A stretch of DNA of 64,000 nucleotides from Lineus longissimus (Eukaryota > Nemertea > Pilidiophora > Heteronemertea > Lineidae), in NCBI RefSeq assembly GCF_910592395.1, contig NC_088311.1, positions 6,638,501 through 6,702,500 on the forward strand, read 5' to 3'. Shown one piece after another: positions 36,546 to 51,146 of this stretch. Numbering within the stretch: the stretch's first letter is position 1; each line of letters begins with the position of its first letter. The notes under the pieces were generated by a model that worked only from the letters and a program-made list of their open reading frames with translations, ran no database searches and had not been told where the DNA came from. The position numbers and the translations under genes are program-made.

Positions 36546-39500
36546 CAAAATGCATGATTAAGATTTCCTGCCAAAGAACCCTCATGTTGTATTCTTTATT
36601 TAACCATATTTTTAACGTTTTTATCCCCTCCCTCTTAAAGATTTAGTTTCAGCATCTGACGTGTTATTTTGAGTACATTCTAATGGACAATTTCATTTCC
36701 TTTCAACTGAATCTTTTATGTTTGTAATGTCAGGCAATGATACAAAAAACATGAGCTCTGACGTAACTGCCCTCAAAGTAACAAAAGACCCGCATTCGGC
36801 CCGAATCGCCATCGACGGTAAGATGCAACAAGAATGGTGACGGGACTATTGCTTCAGTTGCATGACATTTCTGCTGCATTATAAGCTGGAAGCACACAAT
36901 CTTGAAAATATCTCTGTGTGCTCCCAACTTTACTAGCGGTTTATAAGAAGATTGGTAATGGGATGAAGCCGTGTAACGCGGAAAGATCGCGATATTTAAA
37001 AACATTTTATCCAATTCGCTGTTAATTTCTGGATTTTTTTCCCTTCCCAAATACATCTCAGTTTTCCTGTTTGACAGATTTCACAATCTTTTTGGATGGG
37101 TTCATCGCCATACCCACAGAAATCTTTAAAACTTTTTTTATGAAGACGCATAAAAAACCCCTCTGTTGTAATTGTGAGCGAAGGCACTGTTGTGTATTGT
37201 AGTGCAGTTGTAGTAATTTTGTGTTCAGCTTCATCTGTAATAATAGATAAAGGCTTGTGAGTGCTCAAAAGCCTGATACACACAAGCAACTAACTCTAGG
37301 GCAACTTCCCACATGGCAACTATTCTTGCGATTGGTTTTAAACTCATTGGCACCTCTGATTTCAGTTGCATCAGTCTACAGTGAGTATGTGTGAACAACT
37401 GCAGCTGTGATCATTTGCGCAGCTATAAGTCATACTTCAGCTTGGATTTTGCTTTGACATTTCTTGCAATCTCAGCTTGCTGAGTTGCCTTGTAGATTTC
37501 AGGGCTCTAGGACCAGCTATCTAAGGGTTATCGGCAGATTGGTGCAGCGACAACTTTTGCTATTCCTGTGGTTCCCCAAGCTACTGCTTCAGGCGTTAAA
37601 GCTCCTTGAGCTGGTGCTCCCACCTTGGTTCGTTGCTTTTACTTCTTCATTCAATCGCAACTTCCTTAATTGCTTCTGAGATTTAGTATGAAGACCAAAC
37701 TCCCTGTAGGTTGAAGTGGTGGCAGTACTGGTTTTCCTGGTGTTTCTCTTCATCGAAATATGGTGTGGCCAGCAGGTTTGGTGTGATAATCTCCTCTTGT
37801 GTCAGTTGTAGGTTGGAGTTTGATTCATTGTTGCTGTGGTCTAGCGTGGCATAGACTCGCAGCTAGCGGTCAAGGGTTCCCTCATTCTAACCTCACAGTC
37901 GGTGTGAGACTCTAAACAGGTCTCTTTGTCTACTTGCCATACTCCTCCCAGGAGTATAAATGGGTACAAGTCAGATGTGCACAGGTTGTAGCACTGATTG
38001 AGCAGCTAATCTTATCTCGTCCTTAGTGATGTCAGACCAGATACCCAAATATTTTGCTTCTGATTATGTCTTTCTCTGTCAGCATCAATAGTGAATTGAA
38101 CATTTTGTGAAGATACATGTACAGCACCTCTATATAATGTTGGGTCTGTTGTGTCCAAGGCTGTTGCATCACTACTACATGTCTAACTTCTGAAAAGCTG
38201 CTTTTGGACCTGTTCTTAAGGAAGGATACATTTTCTTGTGAGCCAGGTTTCTTGTAAGGGTCTCCCATTTGTTCCGATTCTTTTTGGGAGAGTTGGGTGC
38301 AATGCAAATTGCTTTTGGATACTGCTTACTGTGACTGTGAACCAAGGGGTTTGTGTACGCCTGCATTCTTGTTGCTACTGCTATAGTCTCGTCTCATCAT
38401 TAGCACTTGTTTTGACCATTTCCTCGCTACATGGGGTGGTGTACGCCCTTCTGGTCAACTTAGATGGGGATTCGGTGGTTCAGGTGATTACTGGTGAATG
38501 TTAGTCTGCTCTGGTTGAGTTGCTTTTGATTTAGTTGTGCGTGTGCAGAAGGCTTACTATGCTTTTATCGTACTGCACTATAATACATGGCATCTCAGTG
38601 CAGTTTTGTTTGATGCATTTTACAGCAGCTAAAACCTGTGTCACTGTGTGTCAGGCTTGACCCCTCCCCAAAATGAATGCAGTACGTCCCACAGACATTG
38701 ATCCGAATTAGAAATTTGCCAGAAATATTTAGACCTAGAGTAAAACACTAGCTTACAGTATCATTTAGAGTGTTCAACCACTGTTAGAATAGTATCTATG
38801 TTTTGTGGTCTTTGTCTTTGTACCTCTAGTCTTCCACAGCAAATGTATGTTCTACAATGTACTACGCTTATCGTAGATGAGTGTTGTAGTCTGTACAACG
38901 ACTAATTTGATATTTTACAAGAATCTTTGTTAAGTGCGGAACATTGTCATAGCCAATGGTTTGTATTCTTCTCTAGTTTTTATTAGAAGAACAAAATAAG
39001 TCTAAAGTTTTCTTGATATTTCTGTGCTTGATACTGTGTGAACATGTTTCAGCCAGTTGAAGTCACCCCTCAACTTACCTCAACTGGTCAACACAGTCTT
39101 TATTCTCTCTGTGCGACTTACCTTGGCTGTCCATGATATGCCAGTTTTCCAATTGTCTTATCATTTGTTCTGCATGTTTTAGCACCTGTTTATATATTCT
39201 GTTGTCCGCTTGTACTCTCCACTAGTGCACCCATTTGAATTTCAAGCTAAACATCAAATAAGCTTATTTCTATCAAAGTTTGATGAAAAACTAGCATGCT
39301 ATGGCAATGAAACTGCACACTACACAATGTGAAAGTTATCTGACATGTCTAAAAACTACATTGAAATGATGATAATTGCATGAACCACGTATTGCTTGGC
39401 TAATACAACATACCCCCATCTTTATTTTTGATTCCAGATTTCATGCCTATGTAGCCTGTCCTTTGGAAATTACTTGTTTGTTCTTCTTTATGTAAGATGT

Positions 39501-39742
39501 AACATGTAAAGATGAAATTTTGTACTCTCTGTAACCCCAGGCTAAGGTATACACCAAAACCTGAATCGGCATCCCTGACAAAGAATCGACAACTTTCATG
39601 AGATTACGATTCATTTGAAACAAATACAAAGGCAACTATGAATTGAAGCTGAACTGCCATATCACCATGTGTGTTCCTATCACAGGTTTATGGACGTTGT
39701 CGGCTGGTCACATCTACTAAAATCACACTCTTCTTTTTCCAG

Positions 39743-39853
39743 GCTCGTTGCAGATCGAGAAAAGTCAAGAATCGGACGAAGGCCGTTATGAGTGCGTAGC
39801 GGAGAATAACGCAGGTGTCTCATATTCATACGTGGCTAACCTTTACGTTCGAG
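39743..39853 (+). CDS. Lar: LAR-type receptor tyrosine phosphatase, exon encoding second half of Ig domain 2
   Basis: Internal exon of 111 bp, phase 1-1. The acceptor is TTTTTCCAG (AG at 39741-39742) and the donor GTAGGT starts at 39854. The split glycine codon (G from 34615, GC from here) joins the two Ig2 halves as LLSSG-SLQIE, equivalent to the RSG-ALQIE junction of vertebrate PTPRS isoforms lacking mini-exon A. The peptide contains [13 protein letters not shown] with the F-strand Ig cysteine at 39793-39795 (disulfide partner of 34519-34521) and ends in ANLYVR, the conserved end of Ig2. Its position between two large introns is where vertebrate genes carry micro-exons meA (before) and meB (after). 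I saw no convincing meA or meB equivalent in these introns, but 9-27 nt exons are hard to find by eye. Confidence 0.96.
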
Positions 39854-40686
39854 GTAGGTGTCCCTCTGGTCACATGACTTGGCTGATGGATTTTCGTCAT
39901 TTTTTGTCTTCAATGTTTTTCTATTCTTTCTACGAGCACCTCTTGTATCAACCTCTGCAGAAGGAAATTTGTCTCAACCTTGTCCCTGGCGATTGTGTGT
40001 CTCAGCTAATACTGGATGCAAGTTTGGATTTCAGCTACATGTACAATCGTAAACCTCAATTCTTTGTCCATGATTCTCTCAAAACCATTACTTAAACTTC
40101 GTGGTACCAAGGCTATTATGTTTTAGCATTTCCACATGCAGTGTTACTCCAGTTTGGTTTACTGACAGAACAGTAATCACCAGCCGTGAGAAAAAAACCC
40201 ATTTCATACAGAGCTGGTATTGCAAACAGTTCTACTTTTGTGAAATATGAGTTACTGAAACCCATAGCAATTTTTTCTAGGTGTTTACCAGCAAAAGCCA
40301 TTATCCAGCAAGAATCACACCGAAATATCCTTAACTGAGCGTTCCCCCGATAATCTGCAAAAATATTTTTGGCTCTCTTGGCTCTTAATAAACAATAGTT
40401 TTCCATTATTAAACAAAAGGAAAATTGATTAAATGTTCTTTTCATTGTATTCTCAAATGTATTACTTGTGGATATCATATTGCTGAGAAATTTCGTTGAG
40501 CGCCCACAAATCTGTTTTATCACTGGCTTTCAGCATCTTCTGCTCCGAAGCATGTATATAACATTTCTTATTTATTCCATTTTTAAAAAGATGATTATTG
40601 CATTTGTGAAGCGTCTGCTAATAGTTGTTAAGAATCGATGTGTTCCACAATAAGCTTGCCAGTTTTCCATTATAAATTTTCCCTTT

Positions 40687-40713
40687 GTGCTAGTGCTAGT
40701 GCTAGTGCTAGTG
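40687..40713. repeat. (CTAGTG)n hexamer repeat
   Basis: Four perfect GTGCTA/CTAGTG hexamers in the Ig2-Ig3 intron. Confidence 0.95.
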
Positions 40714-43422
40714 GTTCATATTTGTAACACAACCAGTGAAGGCTTTCCCCTTGAATATCGTATTTTTCTCTATGAACAAGATATCTCGTTCTGCAGAGGT
40801 TGGTCTTTCACTGTGATTATAAATGTTAAATGTTCTTAAATTCACTCTTTTACATTCTGTCCTGCCATTGACAGTTCCAGCAATTCATTTTCAGTGCACT
40901 TTTCACTGAATTTTTTTAATCTTGATTGCTTTCAAGCTTCGTATATGCAGCTTCGCCAAGGCTGATAAGTCTCAGAGACACAATTTAGATGAAGAAAAAA
41001 AAGTGCCATACTCAACTTAATTTGAAAATAACTCTGTATTGGAATCCGTCTTCAATCCTATTTGCAGAAGTTTGCCAGAATATTCTCCTTCTTCTTATAA
41101 ACTGCCCTCTTCGGCATTTTCTTGTAAATTTCACCCAAAGGGGTGCTGTTTAAAACATATGGAAACCGAATCATATTTTTTGATTTCTTGCACCTTGATA
41201 TCGGTCATAGTGACAACTTTCATCTGTTATTCACTCCTTTCAAAATGGCGTCAATGGTCCCTCCACAGTGGCCCTTCTTTTATTTACAACCTGATTTTAA
41301 GTACAAACCAAAGACCACACCCTAATGGTTTGGGCTGTACATTTTCCCACTGTCGTCACCATGGGCTGAATACCTTAACGGGAAGTCTTTCCATACTTTA
41401 GTTAAGCAGCCATCTTTGGTCCTCATTTGACAGCAGAGACACATGTATCTTTAAAACTATTATACAAATTTATTTGCTTTAACTGTCAATTTATTGCAGG
41501 AAGTGCATAGTGTCTAAATGTTTGATATTTGTACAACTTTTATATGTGCTCATTGTCGTTTATTGCATTCTTACTTGTTTGCTGGTGAAAAGCAAAACCC
41601 TTGAAACGACTAGGTAAAGTGGTACAATTATAGCCAATACAGACAACAGCTGGCAGTACACTATAACAGTGTACATTAATGCACAGAGAGTGAGTACTGT
41701 GGCTAAATTTGTACCACATTACCTTATCCTGGGATGAAAAAGTATATCAGGGATACCTGATAAATTCGTTAAAGATTTTATGCATCCAAGATTCTTTCTT
41801 GGATGTATTTGTTTACCTAGGGTATTGGTGTTTTACTGGCATTGTATAGTAATTGTCTATTGTTTGGTTTTGAACAGCACACACTGAAACGTCTCTCGTT
41901 CTCCCTGGTATAACCCTTCTGTTCCCTTCTTTTCCTCTTTGAAGTTAAAGCTTAAAATCAATCTCAAACTGGTTTTTGTTAAATTCTGTCAAATTTTCAA
42001 AATGGTCATTGCTTTTAACAACTTAGGTTTCTCTATGAACATTTGCTGTATCCAAGTTTGGTTTAATTGGTTATTGCTTATAAGAAATCTTCAATATGGT
42101 TATTGCTTCAAAAGATTTGGTCAGGATTGTCTGATCTTAGGTTAATATGGAAATTGGTATTCCTTATACCAAATTCCCTTGGAGAGATTTGCTTCCAAAC
42201 TCTCAAGTTTGATCAAATTAGGAGTAGAGGATGTAACAAAAACTACTGTGTCTTTCTCGACGAGTTCTTCTATCTATACTGAACTGGTTCCTTTCTCTAA
42301 CCAGCACATTTCACAGCCAAGCTGTGTCCATGTCTCTCCTCTGACTTGCATATTTCTTTCTTTTCTAGACAAACCCGTTATCTTCAAACCAATTATTAGA
42401 TATTTACGATTAAAAAGAGAAAAAGATGGTAAAAATTCCATAAGTGTTTAGAGGGCATTGGAAATAAACCTGATCTTTAATAGACTGCACCAAGCTAACC
42501 TTTGCACCCTTAGGTAACGTAATGGGTAAATCTAATATGTGTAATGGAAGAGGCCATTTCAAGGTTGAAGGGGTGACCTCTAACAGTAATATGGTAGCTC
42601 TGCTGACTCTCACACCAAGGTGTCTGCTCTGCCGATATGTAACTTTATGTCCTATTGCTGCCCTTGCTGTTGTTGCCATGGCAACTGTTGAAACGACCAA
42701 TAGAAATGCATGATTATGACCTTTGAACTGACTTTCACCGAATGTATTTGATATCTCACTTATTGTGAGATCTTTATAGAGAAACGCATATGAAAACAGT
42801 TTTCAAGAGTTTGTGAAAAGGAACACCAGCTATAAGTTTGGCCATATATCAACACCAGTATATCATAACATTTGTCATACTCAGTCATGTTAGACTCCTC
42901 AAACACAGAGCCACATATTTTTTGTTTGAGTTGTCTTTTACCATCAAAAAAGGCTTTATCATGCATTTCTGCTTGGCCGAACGAGTCAACAGTCACTGCT
43001 ATCGCTTATAATCGCCTTGATTGATGAACGTGGAATTATGGGTATAAATCATCTCATCAGGAATTCTGAATATAATATAAACATTAAGAGAATTAGGCTC
43101 AAGAAAATGGTTATCAAAAAAAAAGTTAGGAAGTTTTTTCCACCAAAGGAATTGTGTCTGTTGATTTCATTTGGTATTAGATAGATATAAAGTAGTTTTA
43201 ATCAAATTCAAAAGTGTTAAGTTACCCAAAACAAAAAATGTTTCGTGTCAATGTGAAATGCAACTGAACTGGTCCAATCCGGTTTTCCCTCAGTAAAACT
43301 TTCAAAAACCTTCAACTTTCTGAAAGGTTTCATTATTTGTAGGAAAGTAGTGTAGACCACGGCAGAAATTTAACTACAATACTCTTTGAGATGTTGGACC
43401 ATTTTACCGCCATGCGATTTAA

Positions 43423-43589
43423 GGAATTGATATCGAACCTGGGTTATTGGTTGTCTCACCAAACATTGAAATGGTGGAGCTAAAATGTTGGTCAAAACCA
43501 AGGCGGCAGTTGAGGTTTGGGGTGGACGACAGCTTCAACTGAGTCCTGTTTGGTCTGACAACCAATACCACGAATGAGGTATCAATTCC
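43423..43589. repeat. Inverted repeat with 42-bp arms
   Basis: Arm 43423-43464 (GGAATTGATATCGAACCTGG, then GTTATTGGTTGTCTCACCAA and AC) matches the reverse complement of 43548-43589 with several mismatches, around a central 83 bp. It could be a decayed MITE or foldback. No flanking direct repeat was recognised. Confidence 0.65.
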
Positions 43590-46500
43590 TATTCTGAAAC
43601 ACCTAATACTGGATATATTTTTGGCGTGATCTGACGAGAATGTGCTTTTGACTCATTTTATACCAACCCAAGAGGTTATCAAACCTCTGTTGTCAAAACG
43701 AGGCTAACAAATAATCTACTATGAAAATGAAACATTGTATCACCAAGGTGTTTCAGAATTCACAACCTTCTTTCGCTGCTGCTTCATAGTAACACACTAG
43801 CAAACGCTTTGTTTCAAAGATCAGTGTCTTTAAAGAATTTACCTTTCTAGGTTGCATTTGGCCCATCATTTGTTCCTTTAAGGAGTTTTCCACTCCTTTT
43901 AGGTTACTTTTCAACTTATTTCAATCAGGCTGTGAAATGTGCTAGGTAAACTGTTGGTCGTCTTATGAACCTTTCTCTACTTATGTTAGAAAGAATTATA
44001 ACTAAATTCAGCAAATAACAGCCATTTGATGTTAAAAGTAGGTTTTGACCAAAAGCAAATGATGTTTTCTCACAGTCTTTTTGCCCATAATTCCATTGGT
44101 GACAGGGTTAATTTCGAAGTGTCCAGATTTTAATATATTAACCTAGCTTTGGTTTAATAGGTTTTAGCTTGCCCCCAGCACTAATGCTTTGAGATAATGC
44201 ATTTTCTCAAAACACACGCTGATGTGCTGTACATAGACACTGTAACACACACACTTTGGCGACGATGCCTTGCAGCAAGCAGACACCCTAAATCTTCCCC
44301 AACAAAAACACATTCTTGTCAAAAGTAAAGTCCCTTGCAGTGTGCAACCTCCATGTTACGCTTCATATGCATTTCGGCTGTCACACAGTTCACAAGCTTA
44401 GGCCGAGGTTCTTCAACACAGATCTGCTATTATTGTTTTTTTTTCGAAGATACTTATGAATCTAGCACAGGAGACAGCTGCTTATTAGGTTGGAACTGTG
44501 AAAAGTGCAGAAGACAGGCCTATGTAAAAGTGTCTTATTTCATAATCATTGCTTTAAACACAAAACAAGTACTCTAAACATGATTCCTTGTCAGCACAAA
44601 AGTCCAAGATGATGATTTCTTGCCAGTATCATTACACATTAATTGGCTGAATTTGCAAATGCATCAACACTTTGGTTGTGGGCCAGAAACGTGAACCAAG
44701 TCCAAAACGAACTGAGCATGTTGCTTAAAAGAGAAGACCTGGTCCCATCTTTGAGGTTACTAGTATGACATGGTAATGAACCCCTCTCATTACCTCTGCC
44801 CCGGACTCATTAAGTCTAATCTAGCCGATCTGTTATATGGCACGCCTGATTGCATCACTGGGGCCAGGAGATACTCCATACACGACCAGCTCCTTAATTG
44901 TCGTATGATTGATTCGACTGATCTCTCCACAGTAGCCATCTTGGGTCCACAGATCGATACCTGGTATCAGAAAACTGCCATTTTTCGGCTGTATGGCTCT
45001 GGTCCCTTTCACTCTATTTGACATCAGGAAATTAAAGATCAAGTTATGGGGTCATTAATCGTAAACTTAATCTGAATTTTGGATGCGAGTCTTTGTCGGT
45101 TCTGGGATGCGAGCATGGTCTCTGTTCTTGTAACTGCCCAAGCAGAAAATGGAATCGCTATTTTATGGCGGGTAGTGTCAGTGAGGTGACTTGGGACACA
45201 ACATTAGGCAAACGTCCAAGCATTCTAGAATATCTTCATGTTCCCACAAATTGAAATTGACTCGATATCAGTCTAGTAAGTCATATTCAAAGTGTGTTAC
45301 TGGCAAAGAAGTAATATGGAGATGGGCATTTAAACCTTGCAAACGAGTGTGACTTGTTATGGTAAACACTTGTCAATTTACACAGACTTGTACACCAAGA
45401 GGCTAGGTTAAAATGCATGTTATTATAGCGAGGCTTTGCTGCATCACTTGGCAATGCAACAGTCCTGTACCCCAAGGGATAAACAGCTGATATGCATGTT
45501 TATCACATCAAACAAGAATTTGATCCACCACAAATCTTTGAAACCACCAACTTTTCAAAACTTAACAATTGAATGAAACAGCTCATGACACTGGTAGGTC
45601 AATTCATTAGACACAACAACATACATGCTACCATAAGTTCATACATTCTTTAACGATACTCTTCAATTGATAATTATTAATTGTAAATTTATCAATTTTT
45701 TGGTGAAGGGTATATTCCTGGTCCAGGTGATGTCAATCAAAGTAAATATAACCTTCTCTTATTAAGCGGCATGTTTTCAACCTTGAGGCGGGCGGTTTTC
45801 ATTGGCTGATTTTAAATTCAAATATTGCTCGGAATGATCCGAATGGCTTACAAACTATCTTGTAATAAATGTACAGTTGCTGCAAAACATGTCCTCAAAC
45901 GAGAAGTTTGTAAAATATGATATTGACTTGTAAAATAATTCTTGAAAAGTTCTGTGTACATAACTTGTCTCATAATGTAGGGGAAGGGGATTGTGCATCA
46001 TCAAGGGGCTTGCTACAACCAATATGGCCGTCTTATAGCGACCATCTTGGAATCTGCGAATCTTAAATTTGCATTTGGAACTTATGCAAGTTAGTACGGC
46101 AATTCATGTCATACATTTTAGTTCAGGATCAGCGCTATATCATTCCGTATCTAAATATCTGTTCCCTTATTGGCTGCCTTGACTTTGAAAACTAAAACTT
46201 GATAAACAGGAGGGGTTACTTATAAAACACAACTATCATACTACATCATACAACAAGAAGGTAATACAAGAAGTGATTAAGGTTTAATTTCAAATAATCC
46301 TTGCTGTAAATTGGCACTGGACACAAATCATGGCTATTTCTTGCATGCAGCTGGTAAAAAATGGACATTGATTTTACGTTTCACATGGATGTTTCAACCA
46401 GGTCAGGAAGTTTCTCAGTCAATTTCCAGGTAACAAGATCCTTGTTGATTTTTCGAAGGTTAAACTCTTGATATAAAAGCATAACTTTACTTCTCTATCA

Positions 46501-49500
46501 TGAATCAAAGGTGAAATAACCAAAGCTCAATTGCGAAAATGGAAAAATAAACATAAAAAGATGCGTGGTAAAGTAGGGCGAGGTAAGTCCTCCAATTTCG
46601 ACCTTGACCTTTATAGAATGGGTGCTGCACACGGCTGAAAGAAGTCTTCTTTGTTAGACTTGAAAGCCAAAAATCGATGCTTTTGTTCATTAATATTTTT
46701 TTGGCCGATAAGTTTCCAAATCCAACAATTGACTGGTTTTCTTTGCGTTTTCAATGAATTATCAATTAGCTAAATGCAATTGTATATAAGATGATTTAAA
46801 ATCATTTGTTAACGAATGAAGTGTATAAGAAGTAGTTATCAAATTATTGGATTTGGTGGGTCTATGACATGTGCAAGTCTGATTTGAATGGTTTTAGTAG
46901 AATTACATCTCAAAACCATTAATTGAATCAAATTGTTTGAGCATGGCATCATCCCTTTTATAAACCTCTTAATTGACATGTCCCCAGTTAATGCAAAGTC
47001 GACTTTGCCAATCATGAACAAACGACCCAAATTAAACATTTGCCTTGAAAGTTGCATGACTTGAAATTCCTTTTTTGACTACATTGTATAAAGAATTTTT
47101 CAGTATATTTGGTTAAACTTACTACCTTAAAAGATAGCATGCGATGTTGGAAGAGAATCACACTTTTTTTGTTATAAACTGCATGAGAGGTCTCCATCAT
47201 ACCTAGCTCTTTGCTGCGGAAAAACCCCACGAACTTATTGTAAAAATCAAATGAGCAAGATGAGCAATTCTTCGAATGTATGAAAATGATAAACGCCAAT
47301 AAAATCTCAAATCATTAAATGTAAATTCAATCAAAAGATCAGTAAAACTATGTAACATCTTTGCACTGCAGGTCCTATTAAACCCTTCACACTGTTTTCT
47401 TCACCATCCACGAAACCTCTGTTCAATGAAATTTGTCGCTACAAAGACAAAAGATGATTTGATGGACTCTCTCTCTATTCTTGCCCATTCAACAGCCCTT
47501 ATTTCTCTTTCTTTAACTTCTTCTGGAATATCCAACGCCCAATACCCGGGCGCTGACACCCCTGATTGTACTGTTATGAAATGTATGGCAATTCATGATA
47601 TGTTATTGAACGATCATTTGGTTTCCTTCGTTTACTTTTTAGACAAAAAACAAATTTCTTTGTACTGGCATCTCATGACAGGTAACCGGCTTGCATCTGT
47701 ATGAGCGTGTCTCCACCGAATTCAAGTTCAATTTGCAATGTCCCGGCATGCGTTATAATTGACCCCATAGTATAACACACAGCGTAGAAATAGCAGAAAG
47801 CGTACTAACTTTTTTTGGTGGTCGTTTCGGATACAAATGGGCAATGTTGGGATTAACAAGTGTTCTTTCAATGCTTAGCTGGATATCTTGATTGAAAGAA
47901 ATCAACTTATAATGATGGGAAATACGTTTGATGTCCTTTCCTTTATTACTTACTATTCGTTGTAAGGTTTCATTAAAACCATAATAATACCATTGCCCCT
48001 AGCAATCAACGTTCCCGTTTGTGTCCAAAATGCATCCACTAATTATTTCCCTCACATATCCAGCAACAGAACAAAGGCGATATTATCCTATGGTACTACG
48101 CTTTTCAAATGACCATATGCAGTTCCTCTTGAGATGTAGCAACTAGATAAGGGTTGTTGAATTTGGAGTGAACAGCAATGTGTTAAAGAAACTGTTTTGA
48201 CGAGAAAATAATTCAATAATGTTATCAGGGTGAATGTAAAGAAGAAAACGTGGCTTCACGATGGAATGACTGACATTTTGTGGATTTTTAATGGAATGAC
48301 AGACATTTTGTTAGCATTTGGCAGTTAGGGGGGCCCCTTCCTGAAGATTTTTGCGGAGACACGTGATAGTTGATATTTCACTGGAGCCACGACTCTTTAG
48401 CACAATCAGTAGCCTTGGTCACCTTGCAGCTGACTTCCTCTCAATTTTGGCTATCATAGTGCGTGGGTCCACTTGGTGCCAACACCGGCTGCCCTATGGC
48501 GACATGTGTCCGGGGAATAGCCTACTGATCTGATTGATTATTAATGGGTTTTGCCATTTCTCCTGGATCAATTAAGCAAAGTGGATTGACATTCCATCTT
48601 GTGCCAGCCCTAAAAAGGGGGCCACCTCATTTGGTATCTGATGAACGCCAAAACATTGTAATAACTGTTCTTTGAGCAGGTGACCGAGGCTGAGTATAAT
48701 CGATGTCCATTTACCATAAAGGTGAATCCAAAGACACTCCTCTCACTTCACATTGGTTGATCCACCTTCTCCCTTGACTGTAGTTGACTGACCCAGGGCC
48801 CTTTTTTGCTGATTTAAGTCAAAGTATCTTCAGTAGAAATTTTGTGAATCGATAATGGAGATAAAGTCTTATTGTTAGAGCAGTTGGTGTTAGGGTTCAC
48901 ATTTGACTTGAGACACTCCTCAAGAAGATAGAATAATTTCTGGTGCAAGGGCATGATTGGGAAATCCATGTTAGATTGCACTGCACTGTGGTCTTGAAAG
49001 ATTTTTGTACACTCTCAACAACTGGAACTAAAGTGAGTTTGTGACACTTAAAAAGCTAAAAATGTAACATGTTTTCTCATTTTTCTACTGAATTGCAACA
49101 AAAACCTTGATTTAACTGATTCAGTGTGTGCCTGGACTGACATTCATCCGTTGTGGTTTACCACATCTGGAAACGGAGGTCTGGTTGTTCATTTTGCATG
49201 AGATGTCATTGTCTTCGTGGACTTAGGGCCACAAATGGAACCCGAGGTCGAGATGTTTGTCTGGCCTGAAGGCGAGATCCTGCCTTGAAGGTATCAGTTA
49301 TCACGCTTTTACCACTATTCCTTTGGAAACAGATATCTTTAATGTAAAACTGGCTGAAATGTGACTTCTGTCTGGACGGCGCTTTGAAGTCATCCATTGT
49401 TGATGATGACTCGTTACCAACTGCCGGAATAGTGTTTGTCTGTAATTCAGGCGAGTTGAGGTCATTTTGCTATAATGAAATATTTCCTCATCCCTGATGT

Positions 49501-51128
49501 TTAACTTGTCTGTCCGTTACCAGTGAGATCAGTTTATATATTGATCTCCAGGAAATTTAAAGTCCTGTCAGTGTTAGTTTAGTCAACAACAATCTTGAAA
49601 TTTAATGGCCTTTTACTCTAGTGAGTACAAAGCTTTTGCATGGGCATGGTGTGTCAAACAAAATATCAAAGCAGCAATGCTAAAATGTCTACTAATATAG
49701 GCTTGCATGTGAAATATGATTGAATTAAACTTAGGATTAGAAATAGTGATGGAACATGGAAGTCCTCTTATGAAGCTAGGTATCCATGGTGGGCTGAGAT
49801 GAAACAACTCAGTTCTACATACTGCTTCCCAATAGTAGTAATTCTCATTCATGGAGATTCCCTTCAGCAAAAGACAAATGGAACAAGTTTAGTCGATAAG
49901 CGATGATTTCATAACCATACCATAACAGTGACTTCGCATGTTGTGTCCTCTTGCTTATGACTTGGTCAATTCCAGTGATTTAATTTGCTGACTTGCTAAA
50001 TTTGTTCTGCTGTTGCCTTTTTTGTCATCGCTGGGTAAAATCTTTCCAATCTACCTAATTGTTGTCAAGAGTGTATATTTGGTGTCAGTATACATACATT
50101 TTAGCTGACCTGGTGTGTAATATGTCCATGATTTTTCCACATTTAGGGAACTTTACGAGAGAAACACAGAACCTTGCCCTGATATTTGAGTGTAGACTAA
50201 TGTCCTGTTCTAACCCATCTTATCGAGGAACCACGGGATGAAGCAAATTCTGACAAGTAACTCAAAACAGGTTATGAGGAGCATAAACTATTCAGTAGAG
50301 AATATATAAGTTAATCTGATTGGTATTGGAGTACTATTTACAGCTGGTATTAGCACTCTCTACAACTTCTCACTTGTGTCAAAGAGTGTTTCGTCAGACT
50401 CGAGCAAGATTACTTGAAAATGTTTCCACTTACTCGACCGAGGTTATATTCCTACAGAAACTTTTCATTGATATCACGATGTAGCCACCTCACTGGTAGA
50501 AATATGTTCCACTAAGGTTTTCATTCAAGGCATCCCAGATTCATAATAACTTGTCCACGTTTACAAATTTAATCAAAAGCCCTAGAATCTGTCTTGTGTT
50601 TAATGTCGAGTTCAATCCAATTTCTTACATGCACTTGTTCATCCTCTTGCTGGTGGATTAGACTAACCCACAATAATTTCAAACGTACGTGTAGATGAAC
50701 AATTTCATTATGTCTGTGGTTTAGTAGATTTTGATGCTGTAGGTGTAGACAGATTCAAAATTAACCAACTTTGTCCTATTTGGTTTTTGCACATTTTGCA
50801 TCTTTGTCCAAATCATGCAGAACCAAAATGATATAATCTCAGCAATTGTCAATGTTGGTGCTTCTGGATAATATTCTGTTAAGTCAACTCCATCAGAAGT
50901 GGCACTAGTAATTTGGCCAACGATAGCTGAATGTTTCCGTAATCAGGTTTTAAGTTAGGGGGGTGCGATGACTCGAGGAAGATTTTTTGGCCTAACTGGA
51001 GTAATATCCTCGGATTTGCGAAAACTGCATGGTCATTGTTGGTCAATTTTGAATTTGTTTAAAGATCCTCTCTAATATTACAGATCCCATAAGATGGACT
51101 CCTGGTAAAACAAACACAAACTTTGCAT

Positions 51129-51146
51129 ATACATATATATATATAT
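51129..51146. repeat. (TA)n microsatellite
   Basis: Short TATATA run within the Ig2-Ig3 intron. Confidence 0.85.

Larger units (their letters stand above)
34616..39742 (+). other. Intron of the LAR-like gene splitting Ig2 (5.1 kb)
   Basis: GT-AG intron (GTGAGT to CCAG) inside the Ig2 domain, phase 1. It holds a poly-C run (35192-35206), a short AGTGAC-type repeat (35270-35297) and a foldback hairpin near 36463-36527. No other coding sequence was recognised. In vertebrate orthologues this intron position hosts mini-exon A; none was seen here. Confidence 0.9.

Noticed and set aside
46244-46274. Possible 12-nt micro-exon (mini-exon B) ending in AAGAAG before GTAATA
   Set aside because: There is no AG acceptor dinucleotide at the required distance, and the encoded residues do not resemble the ELRE-type insert.
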